Of a stretch of 64,000 nucleotides of DNA, positions 31,949 to 40,198 are shown in pieces. This stretch comes from Desulfosarcina ovata subsp. ovata. Its GTDB lineage: Bacteria; Desulfobacterota; Desulfobacteria; Desulfobacterales; Desulfosarcinaceae. The notes below the pieces were generated by a model. The model was given only the letters and a program-made list of their open reading frames with translations, had not been told where the DNA came from and made no database searches. Within the stretch, counting starts at the first letter, position 1, and every line of letters begins with the position of its first letter. The translations under genes and the position numbers were made by a program. The DNA lies in the NCBI RefSeq assembly GCF_009689005.1, contig NZ_AP021879.1:7503501-7567500 (forward strand). The letters are read 5' to 3'.

Positions 31949-33655
31949 ATGGATATCGAAAAAATCGGCGACGAAACGGTGGTCAACCGTTTCCGCCTTT
32001 CCGCAGAGCCGGGATACTCCGAATTCTGGCGAAGAAACAAATCCCCCATTGCGGCCTACGAGATGGCCCGACTGCTCAGCGGCATGCGCAAGGTGGCGTC
32101 CTATGTCGGTCGCAACAGCGGCACGATTATCTGGTCCGGAATGGATGCCAGCGGCGCCATTGCCATCGATCCCGCTCCGGTGATGGGACAGTATCCTGTA
32201 CCGGCGATCAAAACCGACCGTATTCTGGGACTTACCATCCGCAAGGCGTATCGCAAAACCGAATGGTCCGGGCGATTTTATGAAATGGCCCAGGCCCAGG
32301 CGAAACTGCCGACCCGGTTTGCATATAAATTTCAATTGTTTTTCAATATGTGCGAGAACGTTTACCTGGACTGCTTGTCCAACCGGACCGTCTTGGGCGT
32401 TTACACCGAAGCGCACCGCGCCCATGCGATCAACACGGCTTTCGACGGGGCCTCGCATCCGCCGACCATATCGGAATTGCTCCATATCTGGTGGGGGATC
32501 GCGGCCGACCGAAGCGGTACCCAATACAAGCAACCGTATACGGACACGTCTTCCCGCGCGATTTCCAAGCAGACCAGTCTGGAAAAATTCTATAAAAAAC
32601 CCATCGAGTTGTTGAACACCCTGGTGGAGCCGCTTGTGGATACGTGCCCGCGCATTCAAGGGGTTACCGAAAGGGGCAATTTCCGCGTCAATCTCTACCA
32701 GTTGCTTTGGCCCACCCTCTTTGAGATGATCAAATACTGGGCCACCGACTCAAAGGACCCCTTTCTTTTGTTGAGAAAGGTCGGGAAAAATGTGCTGGAA
32801 CCGGATGGGCATGAGGACGCGCCCCCCCCACCGGTCTATTTCTCAAAGGAAATACAGAAGATCCTGCCGAAGCGGACGATCGATTTTACCGACCGCGTAA
32901 AGGAGATCGTTTTTGATGACAAGGCCGATGTGGTGCGTGTCGAAATCAACGATATTGTCATGCCGGCACAGGTTCGTATCAATAAAAAACTGCTGCATCA
33001 TCTCAAGTTGGTGATCAAGACCACCGCCCAGAAAATCACCCTGTTCAACCGAGGACTGCGAACCGGCAAGATCGACCGCCGCCGTCTCTATCGCGCTCCC
33101 ACGACAGGCACCATTTTTCAGACCGGAAAGGATGACTTCGAACTGGTCAACGATATCATTCTGCTCATTGATGCCACCGGCTCCATGGCGTCACAACACA
33201 AATGGGAATTTGCCGAAGAGATCTACCAAACCCTTTTTACGGCGCTCAAGTCGTACAACAAAAATGCACGGCTTTTTGCCTATAATGAATTCAAAGATGT
33301 CTGCCGGCTGACCGAACTTTATCAGCGCGATAAATTTTACAGCATTTTCCCTCACGGAAAAACAGCCTCGGGAGAGGCGATCATCGCCTCGATCCTGAGG
33401 TTCAAATCTTCCCACAAGAAACCGTTTATCATCCATCTGACCGATGGTGCCTCCAATTGGGGGTGCGGTGTCGAAAATGCGATTCGTACATGCCAGCGCA
33501 AGCGTGTCAATCTGCTGACTCTTGGCATGTGGTGTGGAAAGAAGAGCAAAGAGCAACTGATCGCCGAATATGGCAACCTGGTCCAGTTTGTCGATTCCGT
33601 CGATTCATTGCCCCTTCTGTTCAGAACCCTTTTAAATAAGAGCAAATGGAGTTAA
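31949..33655 (+). CDS. VWA-domain protein, partner of the MoxR ATPase
   Basis: 568 residues. The C-terminal third (about 395-560) is a von Willebrand A domain with the MIDAS motif 'IILLIDATGSMAS', 'ASGEAIIASILRF' and 'PFIIHLTDGASNWG'. The N-terminal two thirds have no recognised domain and contain 'FQLFFNMCENVYLDCLSNR'. The pair MoxR plus VWA typically acts as a chaperone on metalloenzyme complexes. Similar large proteins follow bssE in known benzylsuccinate loci (from memory, not checked). RBS and spacing indicate operon membership. Confidence 0.8.
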   Translation: MDIEKIGDETVVNRFRLSAEPGYSEFWRRNKSPIAAYEMARLLSGMRKVASYVGRNSGTIIWSGMDASGAIAIDPAPVMGQYPVPAIKTDRILGLTIRKAYRKTEWSGRFYEMAQAQAKLPTRFAYKFQLFFNMCENVYLDCLSNRTVLGVYTEAHRAHAINTAFDGASHPPTISELLHIWWGIAADRSGTQYKQPYTDTSSRAISKQTSLEKFYKKPIELLNTLVEPLVDTCPRIQGVTERGNFRVNLYQLLWPTLFEMIKYWATDSKDPFLLLRKVGKNVLEPDGHEDAPPPPVYFSKEIQKILPKRTIDFTDRVKEIVFDDKADVVRVEINDIVMPAQVRINKKLLHHLKLVIKTTAQKITLFNRGLRTGKIDRRRLYRAPTTGTIFQTGKDDFELVNDIILLIDATGSMASQHKWEFAEEIYQTLFTALKSYNKNARLFAYNEFKDVCRLTELYQRDKFYSIFPHGKTASGEAIIASILRFKSSHKKPFIIHLTDGASNWGCGVENAIRTCQRKRVNLLTLGMWCGKKSKEQLIAEYGNLVQFVDSVDSLPLLFRTLLNKSKWS

Positions 33656-33656
33656 T

Positions 33657-34262
33657 ATGCAAAAAAGCTCACTTGTAATTGAAAAAGGGGAGCGTGAACG
33701 GTTCATGCAGGAGATTCTTGACCGGGAATGGGAGATGTTCCAGGCGGTAAAAAGCGCTACCCCGGCGTCCTGCCAGGAGAGTCCGGAGACGTTTCGAAAA
33801 GTCCGCGGCAGCATTTTTCAACTGTGGCCGCGCAAGTTGATGGCCGCTTATTTGATCGAACTGACCGCCGCCAAACGGCACGGGCGGAATCTGCTTACCG
33901 AGAAATATGCCCGTATGGACAACCTGATCCCGCCGATCAACACCAACCCGGTGATCGATAAAATCGTGGCCATTGAGGCCCAATGGCAGCAGGCCATTCG
34001 CGAGCGCTATCCGGCGTTATACGCGCGCTCCTGCCGAGGGACCGATCGGACCGATGACGGGAATAACTTTTCCGTGTATCTGCGCAGCGAACTCGAAACA
34101 TACGGCGATACCGCTCTGGATATATACTACGAGTGGGTCGAGATGGCCCGGCGCTCGGGAATGAACTACTCCCTGAGCATGCTGAACCACCTTGTTCTCA
34201 ACAGTGGGTTTGAGAGCATTGAGGCGGCCGAGGCGTTCTGGTCAAAGGAGATCGACACTTAA
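33657..34262 (+). CDS. DUF4125 family protein
   Basis: 201 residues beginning 2 bases after the VWA stop. 'FMQEILDREWEMFQAV', 'PASCQESPETFRKVRGSIFQLWP' and 'RMDNLIPPINTNPVIDKIVAIEAQW' are the conserved core of DUF4125, a family of unknown function found near glycyl radical and anaerobic-metabolism genes. Soluble, no signal peptide. Its place in the operon suggests an accessory role for the synthase. Confidence 0.7.
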   Translation: MQKSSLVIEKGERERFMQEILDREWEMFQAVKSATPASCQESPETFRKVRGSIFQLWPRKLMAAYLIELTAAKRHGRNLLTEKYARMDNLIPPINTNPVIDKIVAIEAQWQQAIRERYPALYARSCRGTDRTDDGNNFSVYLRSELETYGDTALDIYYEWVEMARRSGMNYSLSMLNHLVLNSGFESIEAAEAFWSKEIDT

Positions 34263-34287
34263 TGTGCTGGGGGAAGGGGGGAAGCAG

Positions 34288-35220
34288 ATGAAATCATTGC
34301 TTGTCATTGGCGGAAGTTATTTCGCCGGCAGAGTTTTCATTGAACAGCTGTCCCCACTGGATCGTTACGACATCCATATTTTTAACCGCGGCAATCTGCC
34401 CGTCAACATCCCGGGGGTGGCGCAGATCACCGGCGACCGTGAGCGCCCTGACGATATTGAGCAGCGCATACCGGATCGGCACTGGGATGCCGTGGTCGAT
34501 TTTTGTGCGTACACCCCGGCGCATATCGATTCCATGCTCAGCCATATTCCCGGAACCATCGGCCATTATATCTTCATCAGTACCACCTCGATCTATGCGC
34601 CCACGCAAACGGTGCCGATTCCCGAACAGGCGCCCAAGCTGGATGCACCGCAACCTGAGTTGGGCGAGTTTGCCGATTATGGTTATCTGAAATGGATGGC
34701 GGAACGCGTCCTTGAAAGAAAGTGCCGGTCAGAGAAGATTGACTACACCATTTTGCGTCCGGCCATTATCTATGGTCGGTACAACTATGCTCCCCGGGAG
34801 TCTTTTTTCTTCAAGCACGCCCTTACGGGCACCCCCCTGGTCGTCCCCGTTGATCCCCATATTTTTTATAGTTTCGTCTGGGTCGAGGACCTGGCCGAAC
34901 TGATCATGGCCTGTCTTGAGAACCAGGCGGTGATGGGGCAGGCGTATAACGTTGCCGGTGAAGAGATGATCTCTTACCGCCGCATGGCCGATGTGATCGA
35001 AGAAATCACCGGCCGGAAACTCCAGCGACGGGCGCTGAGCATGGATGAGATCGTTCGTCAACAAGTCCCCATGCCGTTTCCACCGGACGAGCATCTTTTA
35101 TATGACGGGCGCAAACTGTGCCAGACGCTCGCTTATGAACATACGCCGTTCATCATCGGCATGGCCAAAACGTGGAAGGATTATCAATGCGTGCTACGGC
35201 GCAGAAAGGTATATCAATGA
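34288..35220 (+). CDS. NAD(P)-dependent epimerase/dehydratase family protein (SDR)
   Basis: 310 residues from ATG 34288, with GGGGGAAG upstream; the frame extends further back over the DUF4125 end. The Rossmann start 'SLLVIGGSYFAGRVFIEQL' (GxxxxxG), 'VVDFCAYTP', 'FISTTSIYAP' and a YxxxK-like 'YGYLKWMAE' mark an atypical extended SDR. The substrate is unknown. The ATGA overlap with the next gene ties it to the MoaD-like protein. Confidence 0.8.
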   Translation: MKSLLVIGGSYFAGRVFIEQLSPLDRYDIHIFNRGNLPVNIPGVAQITGDRERPDDIEQRIPDRHWDAVVDFCAYTPAHIDSMLSHIPGTIGHYIFISTTSIYAPTQTVPIPEQAPKLDAPQPELGEFADYGYLKWMAERVLERKCRSEKIDYTILRPAIIYGRYNYAPRESFFFKHALTGTPLVVPVDPHIFYSFVWVEDLAELIMACLENQAVMGQAYNVAGEEMISYRRMADVIEEITGRKLQRRALSMDEIVRQQVPMPFPPDEHLLYDGRKLCQTLAYEHTPFIIGMAKTWKDYQCVLRRRKVYQ

Positions 35221-35513
35221 CGGAAAAGTTCGGTATTACGGTGAAACTGGCAACCGCCCTGGCCCGTCATACGGGCAATCAAAAGCAGATCGGCTGCAAG
35301 GTGAACGGTGAAGATGATCTCGCGTCCGTGCTGAACGATCTCGAGGACCAATTCCCGGGGATCAAAGCCAAGATCTGCAGCGCCGACGTTGATCTTCGCG
35401 ACAGTATCAATGTGTATGTCAATGGGGACAATGTTCGATATCTGAACGGCCTTAAAACCGCATTGAAACAGGGCGATGTGGTCAATATTATTCCTGCCGT
35501 GGCTGCGGGATAA
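35217..35513 (+). CDS. MoaD/ThiS-like ubiquitin-fold protein
   Basis: 98 residues starting at the ATGA overlap with the SDR gene. 'FGITVKLATALARHTGNQKQ', 'LASVLNDLEDQFPGIKAKI' and 'LKTALKQGDVVNIIPAVAAG' are the beta-grasp pattern of MoaD. The C-terminus is Ala-Ala-Gly, not the usual Gly-Gly needed for adenylation and thiocarboxylate formation, which is worth noting. A ThiF/MoeB-like E1 enzyme is encoded two genes downstream, so the pair may form a dedicated sulfur-carrier or conjugation module. Confidence 0.8.
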   Translation: MTEKFGITVKLATALARHTGNQKQIGCKVNGEDDLASVLNDLEDQFPGIKAKICSADVDLRDSINVYVNGDNVRYLNGLKTALKQGDVVNIIPAVAAG

Positions 35514-35534
35514 AAATGTTTCAAGGAGGGCAAG

Positions 35535-36059
35535 ATGATCGTCGACAGACCCGGATCGCATTTCATTTTTGTTGTTTCCAGCGAGCATGTCCATCGTGGT
35601 TACAACTATGTTCGCTACGCGGGGAAACCGCTGACCAACGGGGAATATCTGCAATACTGGGGAAAATGGGTGTTTTTCGGAAACACGGAGACATTGGCCG
35701 ATTTTGCCCGGCAGATGGACCCCTTTGTGGAGAAGAAGGTCATCCCGGCGGCAAAATATGATCGTGAGATCATTGAGGCCTTTGAACTTGGCGAATGTGT
35801 CATGTGTGTCTACTGCGATTTCAGACAGCGCGATGATGTCTGGGGCGTCCTCGAATCCATCGGGGTTGCGGACAAGATGTGGGTCTTTGAGAAGGAAACC
35901 ATGGAACGGTGGATGCCGGGGGGGCACTTGCTTGAAAAATGGATCGAAGGCAAATCGCTGAGCGGGGAGGCGGCGGACAAGGTTCGCGCGGATGCCAGGC
36001 AGACCTTCGAGACGATGTTTGCCGACGAAGACGCCGAATTCAAGGGCGTGATGCAGTAA
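35535..36059 (+). CDS. Conserved protein of unknown function in the glycyl-radical operon
   Basis: 174 residues behind AAGGAGG. I do not recognise the family. Visible features are 'FIFVVSSEHVHRGYNYVRYAG', 'YWGKWVFFGN', 'ECVMCVYCDFRQRDDVW' (a CxxCxxxC-like cluster) and a helical C-terminal half. There is no signal peptide or membrane segment. It lies between the MoaD-like and E1-like genes with short gaps, so it probably works with them. Confidence 0.55.
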   Translation: MIVDRPGSHFIFVVSSEHVHRGYNYVRYAGKPLTNGEYLQYWGKWVFFGNTETLADFARQMDPFVEKKVIPAAKYDREIIEAFELGECVMCVYCDFRQRDDVWGVLESIGVADKMWVFEKETMERWMPGGHLLEKWIEGKSLSGEAADKVRADARQTFETMFADEDAEFKGVMQ

Positions 36060-36068
36060 GGATCCGGC

Positions 36069-36806
36069 ATGCACGCGTCAGATGCGGAAAAGCGATTCTC
36101 CAGGCAAACCCTATTGCCCGAGGTGGGACGGCAAGGCCAGGAAAGACTGGCCAGGGCCGCTGTTTTTCTGGTGGGGGCCGGTGGCTTGGCCTCAGCGGCC
36201 GCCTATTATCTGGTTGCCGCAGGCGTTGGCACCATCGGTATTGCCGACAGTGACCGGGTTGAGATCAGTAACCTCAACCGTCAAATCTTGCATGATGCCT
36301 CCCGTATCGGGATGACCAAGGTGGCTTCGGCCAGGCAGTGCCTGGAAACGTTTCATCCCGGGGTGACCGTTAACACCATCGCTCAGCGATTGACGTCGAC
36401 GCAGGCTTTGACCACGGTGTTTGCGGACTATGACCTGATAATCGATTGTACGGACAACTTTGCCGCCCGCTATCGCATCAATGCCGCCGCGATGAAAAGT
36501 GGAACGCCGTGGATTTACGGCGCGGCCAGCGGTTTCGAAGGCCAGGTGATGACTATCGTCCCCGGCAAGGGGCCCTGTTATCGCTGCCTTTATCCCTCAA
36601 GCCCCGGAGATACCGACCGGGTGGTCCCGGTGATGGGGGTGGCACCCGGTATCGTCGGCATGGTCCAGGCTGCCGAAGCGATCAAACAAATTCTCGGCAC
36701 GGGAACGCTGCTGCTGGGACGGATGCTTTTTGTGGATTTGCTGGATATGAATTTCTCTGAATTGAATATATCCCGCAACCCGAACTGCCCGGATTGTGGT
36801 CACTGA
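36069..36806 (+). CDS. E1-like adenylyltransferase (ThiF/MoeB/HesA family)
   Basis: 245 residues. The N-terminal 'RFSRQTLLPEVGRQGQERLA', nucleotide loop 'VFLVGAGGLASAAAYYL', 'DRVEISNLNRQILH' and 'LIIDCTDNFAARYRIN' are standard. Zinc ligands are 'CYRCLYP' and the C-terminal 'CPDCG'. The loop that normally bears the catalytic cysteine (PxCxxxGVLGP) reads 'TDRVVPVMGVAPGIVG', with no cysteine. It would adenylate a MoaD-like partner but not form a classical thioester. Last gene of the operon. Confidence 0.85.
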   Translation: MHASDAEKRFSRQTLLPEVGRQGQERLARAAVFLVGAGGLASAAAYYLVAAGVGTIGIADSDRVEISNLNRQILHDASRIGMTKVASARQCLETFHPGVTVNTIAQRLTSTQALTTVFADYDLIIDCTDNFAARYRINAAAMKSGTPWIYGAASGFEGQVMTIVPGKGPCYRCLYPSSPGDTDRVVPVMGVAPGIVGMVQAAEAIKQILGTGTLLLGRMLFVDLLDMNFSELNISRNPNCPDCGH

Positions 36807-36838
36807 GTACAGGCCAATGCGTCAGTGATGGATGAACA

Positions 36839-37192
36839 CTACTTGACAATTTTCAGGTTGGCTCGCGCTTTCCGTGCGGCGTCATGCTTTCTTCTTTCAA
36901 AAACGGCTCTCAGGGCGGCTCTGCAGATGACATCCGGCCTGTCTTCGGTGTGCCAATAAGAAGCTTCAAGATAGGCCATCCGAACCATTTTGGCGATGAC
37001 CATTTGTGCTGAGCGAAGGTCTTTTGAATAGGCGCGCAACGGACAATAAACATTGATGCCATCGTTGTTGGTGTGCATTTCCATGAGACCGAACGTGGCA
37101 TCGTCAACGACTTTATTCTGCATGATTTCTGCGGCCACCAGGCTGTCGAGTTGCGGGCCCGCATCAATATGATTTATCTGATTGATATTCAT
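36839..37192 (-). CDS. Small protein with a phage ABA-sandwich-like domain
   Basis: 117 residues from ATG 37192 (frame open to 37213). 'DAGPQLDSLVAAEIM', a central variable part, 'YSKDLRSAQMVIAKMVRMAYLEASYW' and 'RPDVICRAALRAVFERR' resemble the Phage_ABA_S family. Many such genes are phage-derived and of unknown function. Its 5' end overlaps the region where a CoA-ligase gene relic begins. A lone copy, so a degraded phage or plasmid origin is possible. Confidence 0.5.
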   Translation of the reverse strand: MNINQINHIDAGPQLDSLVAAEIMQNKVVDDATFGLMEMHTNNDGINVYCPLRAYSKDLRSAQMVIAKMVRMAYLEASYWHTEDRPDVICRAALRAVFERRKHDAARKARANLKIVK

Positions 37193-37203
37193 AGCATTCT
37201 CTC

Positions 37204-37363
37204 GGAGGTGCATGAATTCCTATCCGGAAAAATGGCCAGATACAAGATTCCGAAAAGCATTGTGATTATGGACGAACTGCCGACCACGGTATGGGGAAAA
37301 ATCAAAAAGGTCGAGCTGAAACGAAAGCATAGGGAACGTTATCAATCCGTCGATCACACGTGA
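37204..37363 (+). pseudogene. C-terminal remnant of an AMP-forming acyl-CoA ligase
   Basis: In frame with 37363 the last 45 codons give 'ARYKIPKSIVIMDELPTTVW', followed by GKIKKVELKRKHRE. This is the A10 region of acyl-CoA synthetases ('RYKIPK...P.T..GKIxKxxL', with the catalytic Lys). Nothing of the other 450 or more residues is present upstream; instead the frame enters the ABA-domain gene. The relic converges with the tandem TetR gene and overlaps its stop by 10 bases. A deletion has removed most of a ligase gene that once belonged to this locus. Confidence 0.7.
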
Positions 37364-38550
37364 CGGGATGTCACCGCTCTGCACAGCAAATCAACGGCAT
37401 GCGAGAATTCCTGCATGAACGTCAGGGGGGGCGGTGTAGAGACGAAGAGCCAGCGAAGAAGAATGTGGGTGAAGGATCCGATGAACAGATTTCGATAGAT
37501 CCGGTTGTTGACTTGCTGACGGAAAATCCCGGCGCGTTTCCCCTCGCCCAAGATCTCTGACAGCTTGCTGAAATAGTTTATAAAATATACATACGAATCG
37601 GTCCTGTAGAAATGCTTGTTCAGTTTGATATCGTTAAGGAACAGGGTTAAAAATTCATGGTTGGTGAAAAAAATGAGAAAGTGATTCCAGATGATTCGTC
37701 TCAGTTTGGTTAGCGGATCATCCAACTGGAAGGTTTGGTCAAGGTCGACTTTAAATTTTTCAAAGCGTTCCTTGGCGATGGAAAGAAGTAAATCCTGTTT
37801 ATTGATGTAATACTCATAAATAGTCCCTTCGGCAACGTTGGCCTCATTGCCGATTTCCAGCATTGTGGCACCGTTAAACCCTTTTTGAGAGAAAATGGTG
37901 GTGGCGGCGTTAAGGACTGCCTTGGCTTTATCCTCCTTTTTGGTGGCGGTATGATCGACGGGGGGCGCTTCAACCATCGCCAGAACAAACGACATAATAT
38001 CATCGAAATCAGGCAGCGTCGCGGTCAACTCCCTGGCCGCCAGACAAGACAGCGACTCTTCGTCCAACAGCCCGAAAATCATATCCCGCGCGACAGCAAT
38101 ATTCAAATCGCCACGAAAGGCCCCTTCTGCGACACCTTCCTTGAGAATGCCCGTCAAAACCCCGGCGTATTGCTTCAGGGAATTGTAACTTTCGTGTCGG
38201 TAAAACTTTTTGTTGGCTCGGCACTCCAGAAGCAGTCGCTTGACGATTCTTTCATTTCCCTGATTAAAATCGTTTGAATGCAGATGATACCAAATCATCT
38301 TGCCAAGCTTTGCCGGTGCACCGATAATTCCCTGGAACTGAAAATTGATGGCTTCGATGGACGATTTCAGATGTGCGTCCAAGGCGCAGAAAAGAAGGTC
38401 TTCCTTGTTTTTGAAATAGTGATAGATGATTGAATCAACGACACCGGCCCGGCTGGCAATCTCCGTTATCGTTGATTCACGCAAACCTTTGTCAGCAATA
38501 ATTTCACTGGCAGCGCTAAGAATTTTTTGTTGTTTATTATTTTCTGCCAC
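37354..38550 (-). CDS. Tandem TetR-family regulator (two full TetR units in one chain)
   Basis: 398 residues from a GTG at 38550 with GAGGAG 6 bases upstream (the frame extends to 38571). The first HTH is at about 5-52 ('KILSAASEIIADKGLRESTI', 'AGVVDSIIYHYFKNKEDLL'), followed by a helical effector domain. A second TetR unit starts near 205 ('AVLNAATTIFSQKGFNGATM', 'ANVAEGTIYEYYINKQDLL') with its own effector domain. TetR proteins normally dimerise from one such unit, so this is a covalent dimer. It probably regulates nearby fatty or aromatic acid genes, judging from the adjacent ligase relic. Confidence 0.85.
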   Translation of the reverse strand: MAENNKQQKILSAASEIIADKGLRESTITEIASRAGVVDSIIYHYFKNKEDLLFCALDAHLKSSIEAINFQFQGIIGAPAKLGKMIWYHLHSNDFNQGNERIVKRLLLECRANKKFYRHESYNSLKQYAGVLTGILKEGVAEGAFRGDLNIAVARDMIFGLLDEESLSCLAARELTATLPDFDDIMSFVLAMVEAPPVDHTATKKEDKAKAVLNAATTIFSQKGFNGATMLEIGNEANVAEGTIYEYYINKQDLLLSIAKERFEKFKVDLDQTFQLDDPLTKLRRIIWNHFLIFFTNHEFLTLFLNDIKLNKHFYRTDSYVYFINYFSKLSEILGEGKRAGIFRQQVNNRIYRNLFIGSFTHILLRWLFVSTPPPLTFMQEFSHAVDLLCRAVTSRHV

Positions 38551-38670
38551 CCCATTCTCCTCACATGGCACAAAGCGGATATGGTCGTTTCATTCAATGG
38601 TAGAATTTTATTTTTGGGGTACCATATACCTGAGTTGTATTCAATAAATTGCAGATCAAGCGATTTTTTT
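38551..38670. promoter_or_regulatory. Leader of the tandem TetR gene
   Basis: 120 bases between the GTG start and the MITE. It must hold the native promoter of the regulator, though no clear -35/-10 pair is evident. The MITE inserted at its far edge could supply or block transcription. Confidence 0.3.
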
Positions 38671-38790
38671 GGCTCATCGCGGATTAGTGTGATTTTCCCC
38701 TATGATCAAAGTCATAGATATTTTACCCATTGATTTTACATCAAAAATTAAAACCACATGTTTGATTTTCACACTAATCCGCGATGAGCC
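38671..38790. mobile_element. 120-bp MITE with ISL3-type ends, copy 2
   Basis: Nearly identical to 19030-19149 (a handful of differences), with the same terminal inverted repeat as the ISL3 element at 58294. Flanking 8-bp direct repeats are ATTTTTTT (38663-38670 and 38791-38798). Non-coding. Its presence upstream of the tandem TetR gene may affect that promoter. Confidence 0.9.
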
Positions 38791-38867
38791 ATTTTTTTTG
38801 CACGGTTGAATTCATATCCCTTGGAGATCGTTCATAACCATCTTGGCCGCGTATTCTCAGCTGACGC

Positions 38868-39065
38868 TCAGGCATCGATATTGTTTTTCCGGGCAACCCA
38901 GTACCGCAGGCTCGATCGGGGAACATTGTTGTTTTTTGCAAAATCACGCTGGCTCACACTTTGTTCCCTTGTCTCAAAATCATAAACCCGTTTTGCGGTA
39001 TCGCCTCGTTTCCATGATTCTTTTCCACTTGCCGCACTCAAGGATTCGTTGTATGTTGTATTCAT
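38868..39065 (-). pseudogene. Transposase N-terminal HTH fragment
   Basis: 65 codons. The second half, 'VYDFETREQSVSQRDFAKNN' then 'NVPRSSLRYWVARKNNID', is the N-terminal helix-turn-helix of a known transposase type, but the catalytic domain is absent: the frame stops after 'NNIDA' at an in-frame TGA near the MITE. A hairpin with arms GAAAATAAG/CTTATTTTC at 39088-39119 just upstream could be the end of the former element. Confidence 0.5.
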
Positions 39066-39181
39066 GGCTCGATCTGGTTTTTCCTTGAAAATAAGTAAGT
39101 TGCAGCTTCCTTATTTTCTTGTATCAGATCGAGCTTAAAATGTCCCGCACTATCTCATCTTATTATACCACCGTGTAGTAG

Positions 39182-39304
39182 ATGGGCGAATTTAAGATCA
39201 AGCCCGAATGTGGTGTCGATTTTGAAATCGTGAAAAGTGGCGACATGGTAACCGCTGTGCGACACAACCCCTCGTCGGGCCGTGCCGGCATCGACACGGC
39301 CTGA
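39182..39304 (+). CDS. Possible small protein (40 residues)
   Basis: An open frame 'MGEFKIKPECGVDFEIVKSG' continuing DMVTAVRHNPSSGRAGIDTA lies just before the UspA gene. It has plausible codon use but no clear ribosome site and no recognised family. It may equally be a relic of a longer gene. Weak call. Confidence 0.25.
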   Translation: MGEFKIKPECGVDFEIVKSGDMVTAVRHNPSSGRAGIDTA

Positions 39305-39330
39305 CGGGTCCATTCATGAGGGAGAAGGCG

Positions 39331-39879
39331 ATGGAAGCCATTAAAAAAATACTCCTGGCCACGGACCTGTCCGAAGATTGCAGAAATGCGTACAACTATG
39401 CATTCGATCTCGCATCGGCCCTGAACGGACAGATTGCCCTGCTCCATGTGATCGTTCCAAAACCGCTTTCGAGCCCCCTGGAAATGCGCATTAACAAGCT
39501 ATTGGGCAAAGGGAGTTTTGAATCGATCATGCAGGATTACGAAAATGATGCACGCTCGGTTTTGATTGGCAAGCGTAAAGAGGTCGACATTATCAAGGAT
39601 GCATTGGCCAAGTTCAGGGCTTCGCTGGCCAAATTTTCGGACAGCGTTGGGGATAAAGGGGCGGGGACGGACAATCCTCCCCCCGACGACGAAATTCTCG
39701 TCAACACCGGTGACGTCGTTGAAGAGATCCTGTCCGTGGCCGAAGAACAGAAAAGCGACCTGATCATCCTCAGCACTCATGCCCGTTCGTCGGAAGAGGC
39801 CGCCGTTTCAAAAACCGTTCAGGACGTGCTGCGACAAGCCCGGGTGCCGGTGACACTTGTTCCCCCGGTCCGTATCTAA
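39331..39879 (+). CDS. Universal stress protein (UspA family)
   Basis: 182 residues from ATG 39331 with GGGAGAAGG upstream (an earlier in-frame ATG at 39316 lies before that site). 'IKKILLATDLSEDCRNAYNYAFDLASALNGQIALLHVI' opens the Usp alpha/beta fold, and 'SDLIILSTHARSSEEAAVSKTVQDVLRQARVPVTLV' closes it. The usual GxGxxGS ATP-binding loop is replaced by 'STHARSSEEAAVSKT', so ATP binding is uncertain. A long charged insert lies in the middle. Stands alone. Confidence 0.85.
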   Translation: MEAIKKILLATDLSEDCRNAYNYAFDLASALNGQIALLHVIVPKPLSSPLEMRINKLLGKGSFESIMQDYENDARSVLIGKRKEVDIIKDALAKFRASLAKFSDSVGDKGAGTDNPPPDDEILVNTGDVVEEILSVAEEQKSDLIILSTHARSSEEAAVSKTVQDVLRQARVPVTLVPPVRI

Positions 39880-39948
39880 TGACCCTGGGGGCTTTTGGGC
39901 CAAGTCCTCAACACTGGCGGGTATTGCCCGCGATGATCGCGATTCGGA

Positions 39949-40095
39949 TCAAGGTGACTTCGGCAGGATACCATAAAGCTGGGCCGAACTGCTGAACCTG
40001 ACCGTTTGTGCATACCCGGAGACGGTGAATGTCAGGCTGAATAACAGGACAATCAGCGCTATTTTTCCAATACTGACCAAATCCGTTTTTTTCAT
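39949..40095 (-). CDS. Small secreted peptide of unknown function
   Basis: 48 residues. GGGGG lies 6 bases before ATG 40095. A charged start (MKKTD), a hydrophobic stretch 'IALIVLLFSLTFTVSGYAQ' with a signal-peptidase-I site after YA-Q, and a mature part of only about 19 residues ('TVRFSSSAQLYGILPKSP'). It could be the 5' relic of a longer exported protein. No family recognised. Confidence 0.4.
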   Translation of the reverse strand: MKKTDLVSIGKIALIVLLFSLTFTVSGYAQTVRFSSSAQLYGILPKSP

Positions 40096-40198
40096 GATAC
40101 CCCCGCTTTTTGGTAATCCGTGGAAATCATCAAAACCGATTGTCTTGACCGATCCGCGTGCCTGACGGCACTGCGATCAATATCGTTTGCACGAGGCC

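Noticed and set aside
31070..33655. MoxR-VWA pair as a defence or ternary-conflict system
   Set aside because: Its place directly after a glycyl radical enzyme and activase, as in benzylsuccinate loci (bssE), explains it better as an enzyme-maturation chaperone.
36839..37192. Prophage remnant
   Set aside because: A single ABA-sandwich-like gene without other phage genes is not enough to call a prophage.
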